DNA of 64,000 nucleotides from Prostheceraeus crozeri (GCA_907163375.1 CAJQUW010004775.1:558001-622000); one strand, 5' to 3'; positions 22,651-35,016 are shown, counted from the stretch's first letter. Notes: generated from the letters alone by a model not told the origin. Numbers and translations: made by a program.

Positions 22651-25017
22651 CAGGCGCGTACCCAGGATTTTCGTTCGGGGGGGGGATGATATTTGAATAC
22701 TGACCTCAAAAATTTTAGAACTTGTATGAATAGACCTAGTCGATTTAGCTGCATGTGATTTACCTGTTGAATCAAGCCAAATCAAATATCATATTCCTGT
22801 ACAACGGAATCGTAGCATAATGTCCTTGTGAACGGCCAGAAGTGCGAGTCCGTTTAGACGCCTTTGGCCCATCATTGCCCTATGATGGGTTTTAAGTAAG
22901 CGAAGCAGGCTGAAAGATCTCTCAGCTGTACATGTTGTCACTGGGGTGACCAAAAAAATGGTTAAGAGTTTATGTACATTTGGATAGAGATCCTTATCAC
23001 ACTCTCTCAGCGCCTCCGTCAAGCTGAGCTCCAATCGGTTGGACGATGGCTGTTGTCGCCAAAAGTCTTGCCAGTTTTCAAACTCTGTCGACATCTTACA
23101 CATTTATCATGACCGAATCAGTGGTACAACTGTGCATTGGAAATTAGTTTGGGGGCATCGCTTGCCGACAAAATTTATTCAAGTGCCGACAAACAAAAAA
23201 TACAAAAGAGCTATAAGTATTACTAACGTGTTATCGTATTAACGCCAATAATGATGGCTGATATTCACGTAGGCCAGCAGATTCAAGTGATTGACTTTTT
23301 TCCTCAAAATGTTTAGTTCATCAACCTATTTGAATTATTTCCATGCTTCGTTGAATCATCAAAATCTTAAGATAAATCTATGTAACCTTAACAAACTTAG
23401 GAATTACAATAATCAAACACATTTCGTCTTGTTTCACTTCTCTCTATAAGATCTTTTGACGGTTCTTTGACGTAATCTGATCCAACCGTTCCTTAGTAGG
23501 CCTATCTAATCAGCAATCGACTCTTCCGTCAATGACATTTCCTCAGAGTGGTTACGCCTTGGCTACAGAAATCAGATAAACCTATTACAGGTAATGTTCA
23601 GATAAATTATCATACGTCTACTTACTCATACATTTTAGATAACGGATCATGATTCTTTTGTGTATTTTGCAAGTATATTTTGGTCCTTAATTCCTAACCT
23701 AACTACCCTCAAGGTGAGAAGGAACCACCCTCTCACGATCGGAGCTGCTGGCGAATTGAGTGCAGCATTAACTTCCGTCTCATCTATCAGGTCGGTCCTT
23801 CTCGAATGGTTGATTCGATCAGGGTACCTGTTAGATTCACTTGACTGTCGAAGTCGCTGCATTCAGCACTACCCCCAGACAGGTCAACCGATCAAGGTAG
23901 GGGCGGAAAAGTCAGACTAATTTATTAAGGTGGCCAACTTAACTAGGGGACATCCTACTGCCATTGGCCTAGTCGGTGATGCATCAAACCTATGAGTTTT
24001 TCTTCCTCCGACTGCTTCGTTAGCGTTACTCTAACGCATTCCCGCCAAAGACAACCACCCAGGTATGATTCCCGGGGCCGAGGGTTGTCACGTCGAATCT
24101 GCTACCAGAAGCGACGCAGCGGCAGGGCTCTGTTGCCGCTGTGGAGGTTACTCCGTACCGTATATTGCATCACCGATCTTGATTGAGATTTCATCATTTT
24201 ATTGCACTGAAAATGCAAATCACTCATAAGCATACATGTACTTACTCTTCAGTTAAAATATAATTTGACAAATAGAAATGTTCACTTAACTGCAGCAAGT
24301 CAATGTGATAAACTGAATCTGTCTGTAGCGACGACTAAATTGCTTATAAGTCAAGCCATGCTTCTATGAACAAATGAAACGCGAGAAACTTGGCCTAGGC
24401 ATGTTGATTGAAAATGTGGTGATAAACAAAACATGTACGCACGGATCAAACTCACCTCATTTCTTCAGTTAATGGATTAAACACCCGCTGGAAATTGCAT
24501 CCCAATACATGTATCTCCAAATGTGTTATCACAACAGGAAGTCGCAACGATTCTCGCTGAATCACCTCTTTATCATGATAAACTAAGGTGTTGAATATTT
24601 CATTTACCGACAATAAAAGCAAAACTTCCTCTGCATACTGAATTCTTCGCCCACTTTCAAGAAATATCATCAAAGATACATTAAATTCCGACCTAGGAAC
24701 TTGGAGGGGAATAGGATTAACGACTTTCACATATTTGACGATGTGTATCGTGAAGGATGAAAGAGGAAATTTGATCAACAGTCAAAATTGATAGAAACTT
24801 ATAGAAATTTACAAGGTGCTAAATCAAGTATTATTGGTCTGAAATTGAGTATTTTTATTTCAAAATAAAGGATGATTTATCAATTTTTACGAAAGCCGAC
24901 ACTCGATATTTTCACATGCTCAGTATGCCTAAGTTTCTCCTTTTTTCATACCACTTAGAGTTTCGAATTTCGGGGGGGGATGCATCCCCTGCATCACCCC
25001 CCTTCGGTACGCCACTG
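22651..25017 (-). mobile_element. Internally decayed hAT element with 8-bp TSD
   Basis: The left end is CAGGCGCGTACCCAGGATTT followed by a G run. The right end is a C run followed by CCTTCGGTACGCCACTG, giving inverted termini of the CAGNGGCGTACC type. The flanks CTGCGGCT (22643-22650) and CTGCAGCT (25018-25025) form an 8-bp target duplication with one change. A transposase C-terminus lies near the left end on the minus strand; the rest of the gene is not recognisable. The interior at 23640-24190 contains a GC-rich block and a short inverted pair TCGGTGATGCA (near 23970 and 24168), perhaps a nested small element. Confidence 0.8.
22789..23103 (-). pseudogene. hAT transposase C-terminal fragment
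   Basis: A 104-aa frame with VTPVTTCTAERSFSLLRLLK followed by RLNGLALLAVHKDI, the dimerisation tail of the hAT group related to ZMYM/THAP-like genes. It ends close to the left terminus of the enclosing element, as expected for a gene running leftward. The catalytic part upstream is not recognisable. Confidence 0.8.
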
Positions 25018-25179
25018 CTGCAGCTGTGGCTACATTAAGTTGTTGCTGCGCTTATCCGCAACCACAATCACTGACCGAAGTCAAACAAGACTTGCTATTC
25101 ATCGAGCGCGTTGCTTCCGTAACTAATTATTTGCTGAGTTTCTAACTTGCTGCCAGTAAAGAATCTACGGGGGTGCTTT

Positions 25180-25207
25180 GGGGGGGGGGAATTCCCCCCC
25201 CCCCCCC
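25180..25207. repeat. Homopolymer palindrome G10-AATT-C14
   Basis: Ten G, then AATT, then fourteen C form a near-perfect inverted repeat, followed by a second C run at about 25221-25229. The composition resembles the G-rich subterminal part of the neighbouring hAT element. It may be abutting ends of two decayed hAT copies. Confidence 0.8.
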
Positions 25208-25229
25208 GCAACATGCCCTCCCCCCCCCT

Positions 25230-26479
25230 AAAGTAATAATTATGCCATTTTGCCCTCTATTAAGAAATCAAAAATCTCCATCATCATGTGACCATTTCAT
25301 TCATCATGTGAGTGAGCATTGTTTTTCTGAATTTCTCCATCGGATAATGCCAATATATGAGAATGGAAGGTGACAAAACCAAACATTTAAAAATAAAGTA
25401 CTTATTGCATGATAGGACAATCGCTGGTTGTCCAGCTGTGGTTGTAGATGATGATGCTAAAATCATATACTCATCATCATTGCATTTGCAGAGCAGACTT
25501 GTACTGTATCTGCATCTACAATACTTCGTTCAGTCAACAACGAAAAATTCTCTGTCTACATAATAATAATGATGCTGAATGCTGGCATGGCGTGATTTCT
25601 TTTCATGTTGATAACAGATCAAGCTTCTACACATTGAAAGCTGATGATTGATGTGAAGTAAGCGCCAACGATCAAAAGACTATAAAAAAAAGTTGAAACT
25701 TTAGAGATGAAGTAAAAGTTTACAGTATTAGATTTTCAGTGCGCATTTTAAGTGCGAAGTAACTTACAACTTATGCTGCGGCTGCTGAAGTGACTTTCTT
25801 AAAGATCTGTAGAAGAAAATGGGCGTCTTTTCCCACATTGTTTGATTGTTTTCCTAAGAATTTATCTGAGAGTTGAAGCTAGTTCTGCTATAGAGCAAGA
25901 GAAAAATCAAGAGAATCCGCTCAAGGAATCCAAGGAATTACCGGATGGGAAGGGATCTGGGATGCGCTCACTGAGCTGCCTGATTAAAGCTGCTGCATCT
26001 ACCATTCAATGCACTCATCTATTGTCGAGGCGGTCATTTAGTGCCATTAATGGCATTCCACACAATTGTGCAATTGGCATTTCAAATTGTCCCCTGTGTC
26101 CCTTATTTGATGGTTGCAATTGATGAGACAAATGAACTGAGAGACGAAACAGTTACTGAGATCGATCGATGGATCTGGTCATATATCGCATGTCGCAGAA
26201 TAAAACTTTTTTTTTTTGAAATTAACTTTTTTTTTTGAACGCATCAGTTTTTTTTTTCACTTATATTTTTATATTTGTCTAAAAGCTGAATAGTTCTTTA
26301 GAAGCAGATCTCTTTCTTGTTCCGGTCATGTCAAGTCGGTAAAGTATATTGCATTTTGCCCCCCCCCCCGCAGCCCCCCCCCCCCCCCTTATATCATAGA
26401 GGACCCCCCTCCCCCTATTCATATCACTGCTTGCTGCCATCAGATTCATTATAAACAAGAGCATTCGATCAAGTATAAG
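25230..26479. other. No recognised gene; homopolymer tracts
   Basis: Short frames only; the longest, 25842-26123, is 93 codons with no motif. Tracts of T (26199-26260) and two C runs (26359-26369 and 26374-26388) are present, again like hAT subterminal sequence. Confidence 0.4.
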
Positions 26480-26550
26480 CAGGTCCGCCGTTGGGAATTG
26501 GAATCCTATTTGGGATTGGGCCAACAAAACTTAACATAATCCCAATAAGG
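26480..26550. mobile_element. End fragment related to the 4169-5092 element
   Basis: It starts CAGGTCCGCCGTTGGGAATT and continues with TTGGGATTGGGCC and AATCCCAATAAGG, the same TTGGGATTGG vocabulary as the hAT-like element at 4169-5092. No opposite terminus was found. Confidence 0.5.
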
Positions 26551-27035
26551 TTCCAACTTATATATTTTTTGCTACTTAGTATTTTACAATTAAAAGAGGA
26601 GCCCAATTAATTGTATATACTGTAAATCAGTCATAATTATTTTACTTTTGTAGGGGCACACATGTGTAGGCTCAAGCATATTCAAATGAGATAAACGTGA
26701 AATTTAGAGTACTAATTTGGAGAATAGACATGTCACCATAATGTTGAGATGATTTAATGTCTAAATAATCGGAGACGTTAAATATCCTGGGCTGATAGAT
26801 GACTAAATAATTATATCATTATGTTCACTGACTTTGTTTTCCTTGTTTCTTATTTTTATAGCACAACAATATGCAACTGTGTTTTTCTTGCATATTGTAA
26901 TCGCATTGTGATTGGCTACTTGCCCGTGAATCGGACGCGGATTTCTCCTGTAAAATGTTCATGCAGTCTTTACCCATTGGTGCAATAAATAGTAAACATG
27001 TTCTTCTAAATCTGTAAGTGAAGGAATGCTGCATC

Positions 27036-27125
27036 CAGGGGCGCAGCATCTAGGGGAGTCAGGGAGGTCCGGACCCCCTCCAGAATTTTCCAAGGGGGTC
27101 GAACCCCTGTTGGAACGGCGTGATT
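27036..27125. mobile_element. hAT-like terminus fragment
   Basis: CAGGGGCGCAGCATCTAGGG followed by GGTCCGGACCCCC and a downstream GGGGGTCGAACCCC block is typical of hAT left ends. The opposite end was not located. Confidence 0.45.
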
Positions 27126-27219
27126 TTCCATGCCTCTTTGTCACCTTTCACTAAATTACGAAAATCATTTTTGCCCATCTTGCCAAACAAATTATCCATC
27201 TGTGAGCTATTCTGTCCCC

Positions 27220-27640
27220 TAAGGGCGTGCGCGCACTAAGCGGCCAGGTCGCGACGACCAAGTCGTAGCGGCCAGCAGGAATGCTTTGTCATTGTTGCCG
27301 AGATGGGAAGTCGTCTACTTGCGCGCGCACTTTGCCGACGCGGTCGTGGTGGCCATCAAGATTTGCAGCGACGCACACGCGGCCAGGATGTCACGGCGAC
27401 CAGTAAGATACGTTGCAGCTTATGACAGAGCGCGCACTTGGCGACCCTTCCCGCGACAAATAGATAATAAATTGCTGAAACCTCTTCCACATTCATCCGT
27501 TTGCTTAACAAATGGCGTCGATCGGTTGCTGTCGCAGCCGCTTTCATGGTCGCACATTTTTTTGGCCGCGGCGGCCATAGTCGCCAAAGCCTCGTTAAAC
27601 ACGCATAATCATGTCGGAGGAGACCGTGTGCTTTGATAAA
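27220..27640. other. CpG-rich island with short repeats
   Basis: It is markedly richer in GC and CpG than its surroundings. Three related blocks occur: GCGCGCACTAAGCGGCC (about 27230), GCGCGCACTTTGCCGACG (about 27323) and GCGCGCACTTGGCGACC (about 27430). Overlapping frames on both strands (up to 116 codons) are a by-product of the base composition. It may be a small non-autonomous DNA element rather than a promoter island. Confidence 0.45.
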
Positions 27641-28326
27641 CCTACATATCTGGAATTTCGACTAATTCTTCATCCGTTTCACTTTATTTTGCTCAACTTA
27701 GAACATGCAAATAGCAATGTTAATCAAGAATTTCATTCCATTGACTAGGACAGTCTTATGAGATAAGTCAAGACATCTGGCATCGTCATTAAGCCTTAAA
27801 GTGTTAACGCGTTACATGTGCAACACCTACCGTGCAATGCATTAGCGAGACACAAGATCCCATTTGGCGGGCATCACACATTGAGTGAGCCCTCCGGCCA
27901 AATTCCATTAAACATGTGGAAGATTGATTAACGTAGTGGACTTTGTCATACACCTTTCATTCAATCCTTGATTTGCGAGAAGTGTATGTGAACTGTGAAG
28001 CATTGCTATTCGAATATATTTTGAAATTCATTACTGACAATCTTCAGCGTGTGCCGTGTACCCATTTACATTTGGAATATATTTTATATTTACAAAATTC
28101 TTTCGACTATCATCTGATTCGTCTCGATTTTACAATGGCTCGCTTTCAAGAAAGCCAGAAAAGAAAGGGAGAGGAACTGTCTGTCACTGGAACTAAACGA
28201 ATGCGAACTTTGGATATATATTGGCAAGCTACAATGTGCATTATTCACAAAATGCGGTTCTTTTAGCATGAAATGTACGAAATGCTGCAGTACTCCTTTT
28301 GAATATGCCCATTTCCAGATTACATG
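27641..28326. other. No recognised gene
   Basis: Only one short frame stands out (ATG near 28135, MARFQESQKRKGEELS, 43 aa). It is too short and featureless to call. Confidence 0.4.
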
Positions 28327-29109
28327 TAGAAGTCCGAAACTCATGATAAATAGTTTTATTGCCCTGCGCTCGCTGCCTCTTTCAGGGTTGACGGCAGAAT
28401 GATACAATCGTTGTCACACCATAAAATGAATACTGATCATTCCAAGACAGTCAACTGGATATTGGACTCGGAATCATGTAAAATACAACACCACGACACA
28501 AAAGTGCAAGAAGAGACCTACTACTATTCGAAACTAAGAGTAGCAAGAGAGATAATGACTGAGAAGTTTGTAGACCTAAAAGACAGAGACATACATGTAC
28601 AGTGAAAGAAAAATATAAAAATAGACTTAAAGTCAGTGGATAAGATTACAGTTGAAAAGAAAGTCCTTCTGTACACAAAGTGATGGTTTGAATAGTTTAA
28701 TGCAGACAGCTTCTCCGATTTTCAAATCCAGGGTAGATCGAAATTGCTTGATGACACTGAAGCCACTTGTTAATGGGGGATGATCGCAGATGAGGTGATG
28801 CTGTGTTATTGACGATGAAGGTGGTTTCTTTCACTGTACATGTATGTCTCTGTCTTTTAGGTCTACAAACTTCTCAGTCATTATCTCTCTTGCTACTCTT
28901 AGTTTCGAATAGTAGTAGGTCTCTTCTTGCACTTTTGTGTCGTGGTGTTGTATTTTACATGATTCCGAGTCCAATATCCAGTTGACTGTCTTGGAATGAT
29001 CAGTATTCATTTTATGGTGTGACAACGATTGTATCATTCTGCCGTCAACCCTGAAAGAGGCAGCGAGCGCAGGGCAATAAAACTATTTATCATGAGTTTC
29101 GGACTTCTA
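28327..29109. mobile_element. Foldback element with ~285-bp arms
   Basis: The arm 28327-28611 recurs inverted at 28826-29109. Each arm gives exactly the same 68-residue conceptual translation (starting MIQSLSHHKMNTDH), so the arms are essentially identical. The spacer of about 214 bp is unrelated to the arms. Such a structure folds into a long hairpin. The arm identity points to recent formation or ongoing correction between arms. Confidence 0.92.
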
Positions 29110-29519
29110 AATGCTGCAGTCTTAAATTAATTTATAATAGTGAAAAATATTGATAAGTCCACACTGGATCAGAAGTTATGTATTAAGCAATGTATAAGGA
29201 TTATTAGTCAAAGAATTTTACATTATTCAAATCAATATTTTCAAAATTTTCAATACATAGCTTCTAATTCAGTGGGGTAGCCTATGCCCTTATTATCATT
29301 ACAATTCGACACACATTTTGAGTTCAAACATTCTATTATGGTATTTGATAGCTATCAAGTTCATTAAGTTATGTGTATATTCGCTTTAAGCAGCATATTT
29401 CATTCGACTCAATCATCTTTCGTATTGCATGAGTGTTTTGGTTGCCACAGGAGTACACGTATAACATTAAAAAGTACAGAAATTTTGCAGTCGCCATGCA
29501 GTAATTAACCTAAATGTTG
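29110..29519. other. No recognisable feature
   Basis: AT-rich spacer between the foldback element and the LINE 3' end. Confidence 0.4.
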
Positions 29520-29612
29520 ACCTAATTGACACATTAATAATAATAATGATAATAATGCTATATTTCAAATACTACATAGCGGTATTTGACAAAAAACAAA
29601 ACTCGCAACAAT

Positions 29613-31878
29613 TCAAGAAAATGGTGAAAATCTTACAAATGACTGACTGTACAATCTTAATTTTCGACGTAAAGGAAGTAAAGCTCTAGAATGTCTGGTG
29701 TTACAGGTTTCAGAGCGAATTTCAAAGAATTCGCTGAGAGGGTGTACTTCAATATTCTTGGAAACTTTCGTTATCAGTTTGATGCACGATTCGTCCAGTC
29801 TATTCCTCAGAGGAAGAACATTTTTGATATTGGCCCATCTGGCGGCAAGGCGATCAATTCGTTCGATCTTAGCGAAGTATTTCATAGGCAAATCACATAT
29901 CACTGGCCAGCAAAAATTCAAATGACACATTACGAGGCCGTTGTAGGCTCGCCAGATAACATTACAGGTATTACAATTCACTTTCAACCTTTTTACACAG
30001 GAAAGACTCCTACACATTTTTTTGTATAAGAAGTTGAATTGAACATCCCATTTCAAATCATCCGTGAAGTAAACCCCCAGGATCTTAACAGAACAAACTT
30101 CATCAATAACAAACCCATCGATTGTAACAGGAGCAACAGATGGAGTCATAGACCGCCGAACTGATAGAAGCTTGGTCTTATCAATATTGATGTTCAGTTT
30201 CTTGCTCAAAGACCAGTCACGAAAAGAGTCTACGATAGCTTGGAAATCAGAAGTTGAGTCTCTTTCAATAAAATGGATAAGGGTAATGTCGTCAGCGTAG
30301 GCTACCACGGTGGTGTCGGAGAAGGAGGGCAAATCATTAATCAGGAGGACAAATAAAAGGGGGCCCAGTACAGAGCCCTGAGGGACACCACTGGTGATAC
30401 ACTTCCAGTCCGTAGTGGAATTTTCACACGTTACTCTCTGAAAGCGATCAGACAGGAAGCTTTGGACAAACCTAACAGAGTGGGAATTACAGTGAAGTTG
30501 TTCTTTCAAGGTGTTTAAGAGAATATGATGACTTATGGAATCGAAAGCTTTTTCGAAATCCACAGCAAGTAGTTTCGCTGAATTGCCGGGATTTTTGGAA
30601 AGATGTTGAAGTAAGTGGAGCCGAATAGAAAGTGCTGCATTGGTACAGCCGCTAAAGGAGTTCGGAATGAAACCGAATTGACTACGATTTAGAGGCACAG
30701 AAATGGACGGTAGAACAACCTTGTCCCGTATCAGCCTTTCGAGAACCTTGCTGGCGAATGGAAGTATGGAGATTGGGTGGAAAGTGCCGTCAACTTTGGG
30801 TAATGGCGTAATGTTAGCAAGTTTCCATTGCTGAGGGAAGATAGCAGTCTCGAGCGAACGATTATAGTTTATAGCAAGGGGCTTGGCTAAGACCTCGGCA
30901 AACAGACGGAAAAAGTGTGGTGGGATACCATCAGGTCCTGTGGAATTCGACTTACATCTTCTAATCATGTTATAAACAGTAAATTCAGAAACATGAGGAA
31001 TAGACAATGAATGGGTGCTATGGACAGAAGAGCTGTTGAATAAATGGATATCTGGAGGTGCAAAGTGCTCAATAAATTTGTCATTAAGCTCAGAAGCTAA
31101 TGAGGGATCAAGACGAGAGTCAAAAGTACATTTTAGTTGGCTGTTAATTGCTTTCCAGACTTCTGAGGGAGAGCTTGAGTGCAACCGAGAAAAGTGCCGA
31201 GACTTAGCTTTGAGGATTTGGGAGTTGAACTTCTCTCGCAAAGCAAGATATTTGCAAAAGTTACCGCGGGAAAGAGCCTTATCCCTGGCGTCCGACAGAA
31301 CTTTTAGAGAGGGTTTTATCCAAGGTGGCTCAGAGGAGCGCATCCGAACATATTTTTCCGGAAAGTAAAGTTCATAGCAGAATAATAAAATATCTTGAAA
31401 AAGGTAGACCATCAAGTCTACATCACTGACACTCAGAAAGTCATCCCAGTTCACAGAACCAAGGAAGGAATAACACGAGGCAAAGGAGGAAGCTGTGAAG
31501 GCGCGGACTTTCTTAATACAGGAAACATTGGGGGATGGAACAGAGCTTTTAATATAAATCCCTTTGTGGTCAGAACGACCGAGAGGAGCTATACAAGTCG
31601 GAGTTTCAAACTTCAAAGCATGATTATTGAGAACAATGTCTAAAATATTACGGCCTCTCGTAGCATGTTGTACAATTTGTGTCAGACCATTATACTCAGA
31701 AAAATCATTTATATTCAAACGGAGATCATTAACATCCCCCAAAATCAAAACATGGCTACATGTTGTGTTATCAATCAAATCCTGAAAAAAGTCAAGGAGA
31801 ATATCGTGCGAGGGGACCGATCCCCAGTATGGGTGATAAACTAAAACTAGAAGAGTATCGAAATCACCAATTTGGCAA
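29613..31878 (-). pseudogene. LINE ORF2: endonuclease C-half, reverse transcriptase
   Basis: A long open frame. Upstream of the first start-like codon it is already open from about CCQIGDFDTLLVLVYHPYWG, the endonuclease core. It continues with LILGDVND and LGRSDHKGI (endonuclease catalytic Asp and SDH). The reverse transcriptase follows, with STGPDGIPPHFF, LAVDFEKAFDSI, SGVPQGSVLGPLLF and the catalytic AYADDITLI. A C-terminal region with RRKLRLYSQSF ends the protein. All catalytic motifs are in place. The frame lacks its own 5' part because of the MITE at 31883. Confidence 0.9.
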
Positions 31879-31882
31879 CATA

Positions 31883-32875
31883 CACTGTAAATCGCTGGAT
31901 ACGAAAATTACATACAAACACATACCAAGTTTACATACAATTTGAAACCAACATTTGATACGAGATTCTGGTATATATAAAGAAATCTGGTATGTTTTTC
32001 ATACGAATGGCCATTTACTTTCGTATGTGATTGGTATGTAAACGATACGAACTATGCTAACTGTGATTGGCTGTTTTACGTTGAAATACGAATTCTTGGT
32101 ATGTTTTATATACGAGACCCGATGCAAATTGGTATGTGTTTCGTATGTCTTTCGTATGAATAGCTTCATGTCATATGGCAAAAAATATGTTATAATACAT
32201 ACTACTTACAAATAACTTTTTTCCAGTAATACCAGCCGTGAATATTTCTTTGTGAAAGTGTGGTAATTAACTAGATTAGATTTATTGTGGAATTAAAGCC
32301 GCATGTCATCTTTGCAACTTGTCTTATAGCATTCACAAGGCTCATAATTAGCTCATTTCCTTGAACTAAACTGATAAACATCATTTCAATATAACGATAA
32401 CTGTTCAGCAACCATGTTGACTTATATATCTCAAACATAACTATTTTTGCATTTAATGAATTATAATGTGTTTTTACTTCGGATTGATAATATGCCTTAT
32501 TTCAAAATTACATAATGCATAATTGTTGATGGTTGAATACTTATTGATTATTCATGAAATGCCTTAGACTTACGTGTATTAAAATCGAATTCAGCATTTA
32601 AGGTATCACTCTTGAATGTCATTATCTAACTACTTACAGAACAGTAGTAACATTAATGTGATCTTTGACAAAAGTCCTTAAATCAACATACTTTGGACAT
32701 GATTGATGCTTTCTTTAAACATTGTGCTGGTATGGCTTTAGTATGTAAAGCATACCACACTTGAAATAACATGCGAAAAGCATACAAATATATACCAAGA
32801 TCATACAGAAATATACCAAAAAAATATTTTGGTATGCATCCTTCGTATGTGATTGGTATTGAGCGATTTACAGTG
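31883..32875. mobile_element. TA-target MITE, copy 1 (inside the LINE)
   Basis: Ends CACTGTAAATCGCT and AGCGATTTACAGTG, flanked by TA at 31881-31882 and 32876-32877. The 993-bp body has no transposase. It is full of TATGT, ATACGAA and GGTATG words that form subterminal inverted matches (for example CATACGAATGG and TTCGTATGTGATTGG). Length, TIR and TA target suggest a Tc1/mariner or similar TA-specific family. Copies 2 and 3 are at 35883 and 37967. Confidence 0.88.
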
Positions 32876-32877
32876 TA

Positions 32878-33053
32878 GTACATTTGATATTGGTCGGAAA
32901 AGATTGATTAATTTGAGAAACTTTTAGGTGGGCTTTGAAGTACAGGGCCACACCACCTCCATTACAATCACGATCAAGTCTCAAAACTTGATAATTGGGA
33001 ATTGATATAGACTCGTCACGAACTGAGTCCTTTAGCCACGTTTCCACGTTCAT
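32878..33053 (-). pseudogene. LINE endonuclease N-terminal part
   Basis: Carries NVETWLKDSVRDESI and RLDRDCNGGGVALYFK, the standard ETWL and GGGVA motifs. One single-base indel lies between KVSQIN and the insertion point, because the reading frame of the downstream half matches a different frame here. The true N-terminus further right is degraded. Confidence 0.8.
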
Positions 33054-33368
33054 TAATCAATCGAAATCAGTGACTTGGAATTTACAGTTAAAAATGGCTA
33101 TTTGTATTTAGAGCACTAAATATGCTACAGGCCAAAAAATTTGGCAATAATAAATTGTTTGCAAAATTTTCAATTATCAATTAGATATAAGGCGATCACT
33201 GCATGGTATGGATTCTTTAGATCTAGTAGGAATTTCGTTGCTTATATTGTACCAAGTTGCGAATTTTGAAAGCAACTTCATGATGCGAATGCATATAATT
33301 TTGTGTTTAGTCCAACAGCATCTTGATTTCCTGTAAGACTGCAACACTATTTTAATTTCCTGTATTTC

Positions 33369-33440
33369 ATATTCTCCGTGGCACAGTGGTTAATTTATTG
33401 GCCTAGCGATCTTTCGGTCCAGAGGTCGAGCCCCGAAAGT
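33369..33440 (+). other. tRNA-derived SINE head
   Basis: TGGCACAGTGG at 33379-33389 fits the polymerase III A box and GGTCGAGCCCC at 33424-33434 fits the B box, 34 bases apart as in tRNA genes. Sequence and spacing suit a tRNA-derived SINE. No intact acceptor stem is seen, so a functional tRNA is unlikely. Confidence 0.6.
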
Positions 33441-34900
33441 CTCACTGAAAGTCGAAATGAAAAATCATGCACTGTAGATTTTTAATCAATGATTTCCGTG
33501 ATTTTCAGGACTATTTTGTCTGTGGATGCTCTCTAATTTCCATGACTTTTGAGGATGTTGGTCTCACATGTACATACTTTTATATACATATTTGTGCATA
33601 TGCCTAAAAATTAGATATTCATCATGCGGGTACGATCTATGAAAAGCTATTTTGATGGATCCTATGACGTTTGAAACTGATGAACACTTTTCTCTTATTG
33701 TCTCTGTTTGTCTGACTCAACGATAAATTATCGGTATTTTTAATGGAAGCAGAAAACCGACTTATATTAGTTGTGGATGGTTTCAACCAGTGCGTTCGAA
33801 CGAGGGAATTTTTCAGTTCACTCTGTTCCTCATTCAGTTGACGTTTTTCTTTGACTGAGGTAGAGGCTGGAAAATGCATTTCCATAGTCCTAAATGGGCT
33901 GTGTAGGCGGGGGGAAGGGAGGGTTCTACTTCTTTGCTCGGAGACGGAGGCCGGTCTTTTGATTAGGTTTGAGAAGAGTGTGGAGTTGGCTCTAGAAGTC
34001 ACTTCTACAACTCTGGTTACTTGTCGAATTCTGTGTGGATCTGGATAACGCGCTCGCTTACTTTTGCAGCAAGAATGAAGAAGCCATTTCTTCATACATT
34101 CCATCATCATTGTATATTATGCTGTATTTCTACATTCTTTAAATTTCAAAGCGACTTGCAAATAGTTTCATCCTAAGTTTGAAAATGGGATCATTTCGAA
34201 TAGCTGTCATTTTATCCAATATCGGGAATCATTACGAGACGTACTTCACATCAACATAGCTCCCCCATTCAATAGGCAGCCATGCATGGAGTAAATCTGA
34301 GATACATGTGTGCAATGAATAATATTTTGATAATCATGAAAAATGATTGAATATTCAGGTATATTCTCATTTTCAGCTGAGGATGTAACTTAATAGGCAT
34401 ACTCAATTCTTCTATTTACATTCTGTTTTCAAAACGCACTATAAGCTGGTATTGGCAGACTAACTGAGACGAAATGTCAGTAATGTAAATGTCCTAAATG
34501 AATGCTTACGACTTTTGGACATCAGAAACCCTTTACATACATATTTCAGTTGCATGATTCTGAATTTAAAGAGACATCAAAGTAGGGGACTTCTACAAAA
34601 ATTGGGGCTGTGCGCGGTGCACTGATTCTTCTATTTGTGCCAATTGTCGTGCTCTTGCACCGAAACATGTGAATTTCGATCAAATTGATATTTCACTGTT
34701 TAATTCAGATAATAATAAATTGATTTATTCTGTTATCTTTCTGCTCAATGTCAATGAGGAGGCCTAGGCAAGTCTATCTGAAATTCTTTAGCACCAGCAC
34801 TAGAATTTTCCTAGTGCTCCATAACATTTGCATGCATTCTAGAAATTTTGAACAATGAAAGTTTGGAGATATGAAAGTTTAGAGATATTTGTTCGTCTAA
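33441..34900. other. No recognised gene
   Basis: The best frame is 33637-34110 on the minus strand, 157 aa from ATG. It is Ser/Arg/Lys-rich with no domain I recognise, and it overlaps a shorter antisense frame. It could be chance, a LINE ORF1 remnant or an isolated exon. The rest is AT-rich without features. Confidence 0.3.
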
Positions 34901-34905
34901 TTACC

Positions 34906-35016
34906 GTTGTTCCTCCTACAACCGCATCTGCAGAGCGCAGCTTTTCCAGCTTGTGCCGCCTCTTGACTTGGCTTCGCTCAACGACTCAATCACTTGGCAG
35001 TCTTGTACATTCATAA
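34906..35016 (+). pseudogene. hAT transposase C-terminal relic
   Basis: A 36-codon frame reading PPTTASAERSFSSLCRLLTW followed by LRSTTQ and a stop. This is the dimerisation tail of the ZMYM-related hAT group, like the fragment at 22789-23103 but in the opposite orientation. GGACCCCCCTAGG near 35359 could be part of its terminus. Confidence 0.7.

Larger units (their letters stand above)
29520..33110 (-). mobile_element. LINE (jockey/CR1-type) split by a MITE
   Basis: Read on the minus strand: a damaged endonuclease start (33110-32878), an inserted MITE (32875-31883), the rest of the endonuclease, a full reverse transcriptase and C-terminal region (to 29613), and a 3' tail with an ATT-type microsatellite near 29530-29560. 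The 721-codon open frame after the insertion shows that this copy is fairly young apart from the insertion. Confidence 0.88.

Noticed and set aside
23966-24075. SINE head with TGGCCTAGTCGG and GGTATGATTCC
   Set aside because: The two boxes are about 90 bases apart, too far for a tRNA-type promoter; probably chance within a nested element.
27943-28266. 107-aa plus-strand frame ending in a basic segment
   Set aside because: The ATG context and composition are unremarkable and no homology is recognised; it also runs up to the foldback arm.
31015-31643. Plus-strand frames of 117 and 82 codons
   Set aside because: Antisense to the reverse transcriptase frame of the LINE and without any recognisable motif.
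33637-34110. 157-aa minus-strand frame
   Set aside because: Low-complexity Ser/Arg/Lys composition, no domain and an overlapping antisense frame; not called as a gene.
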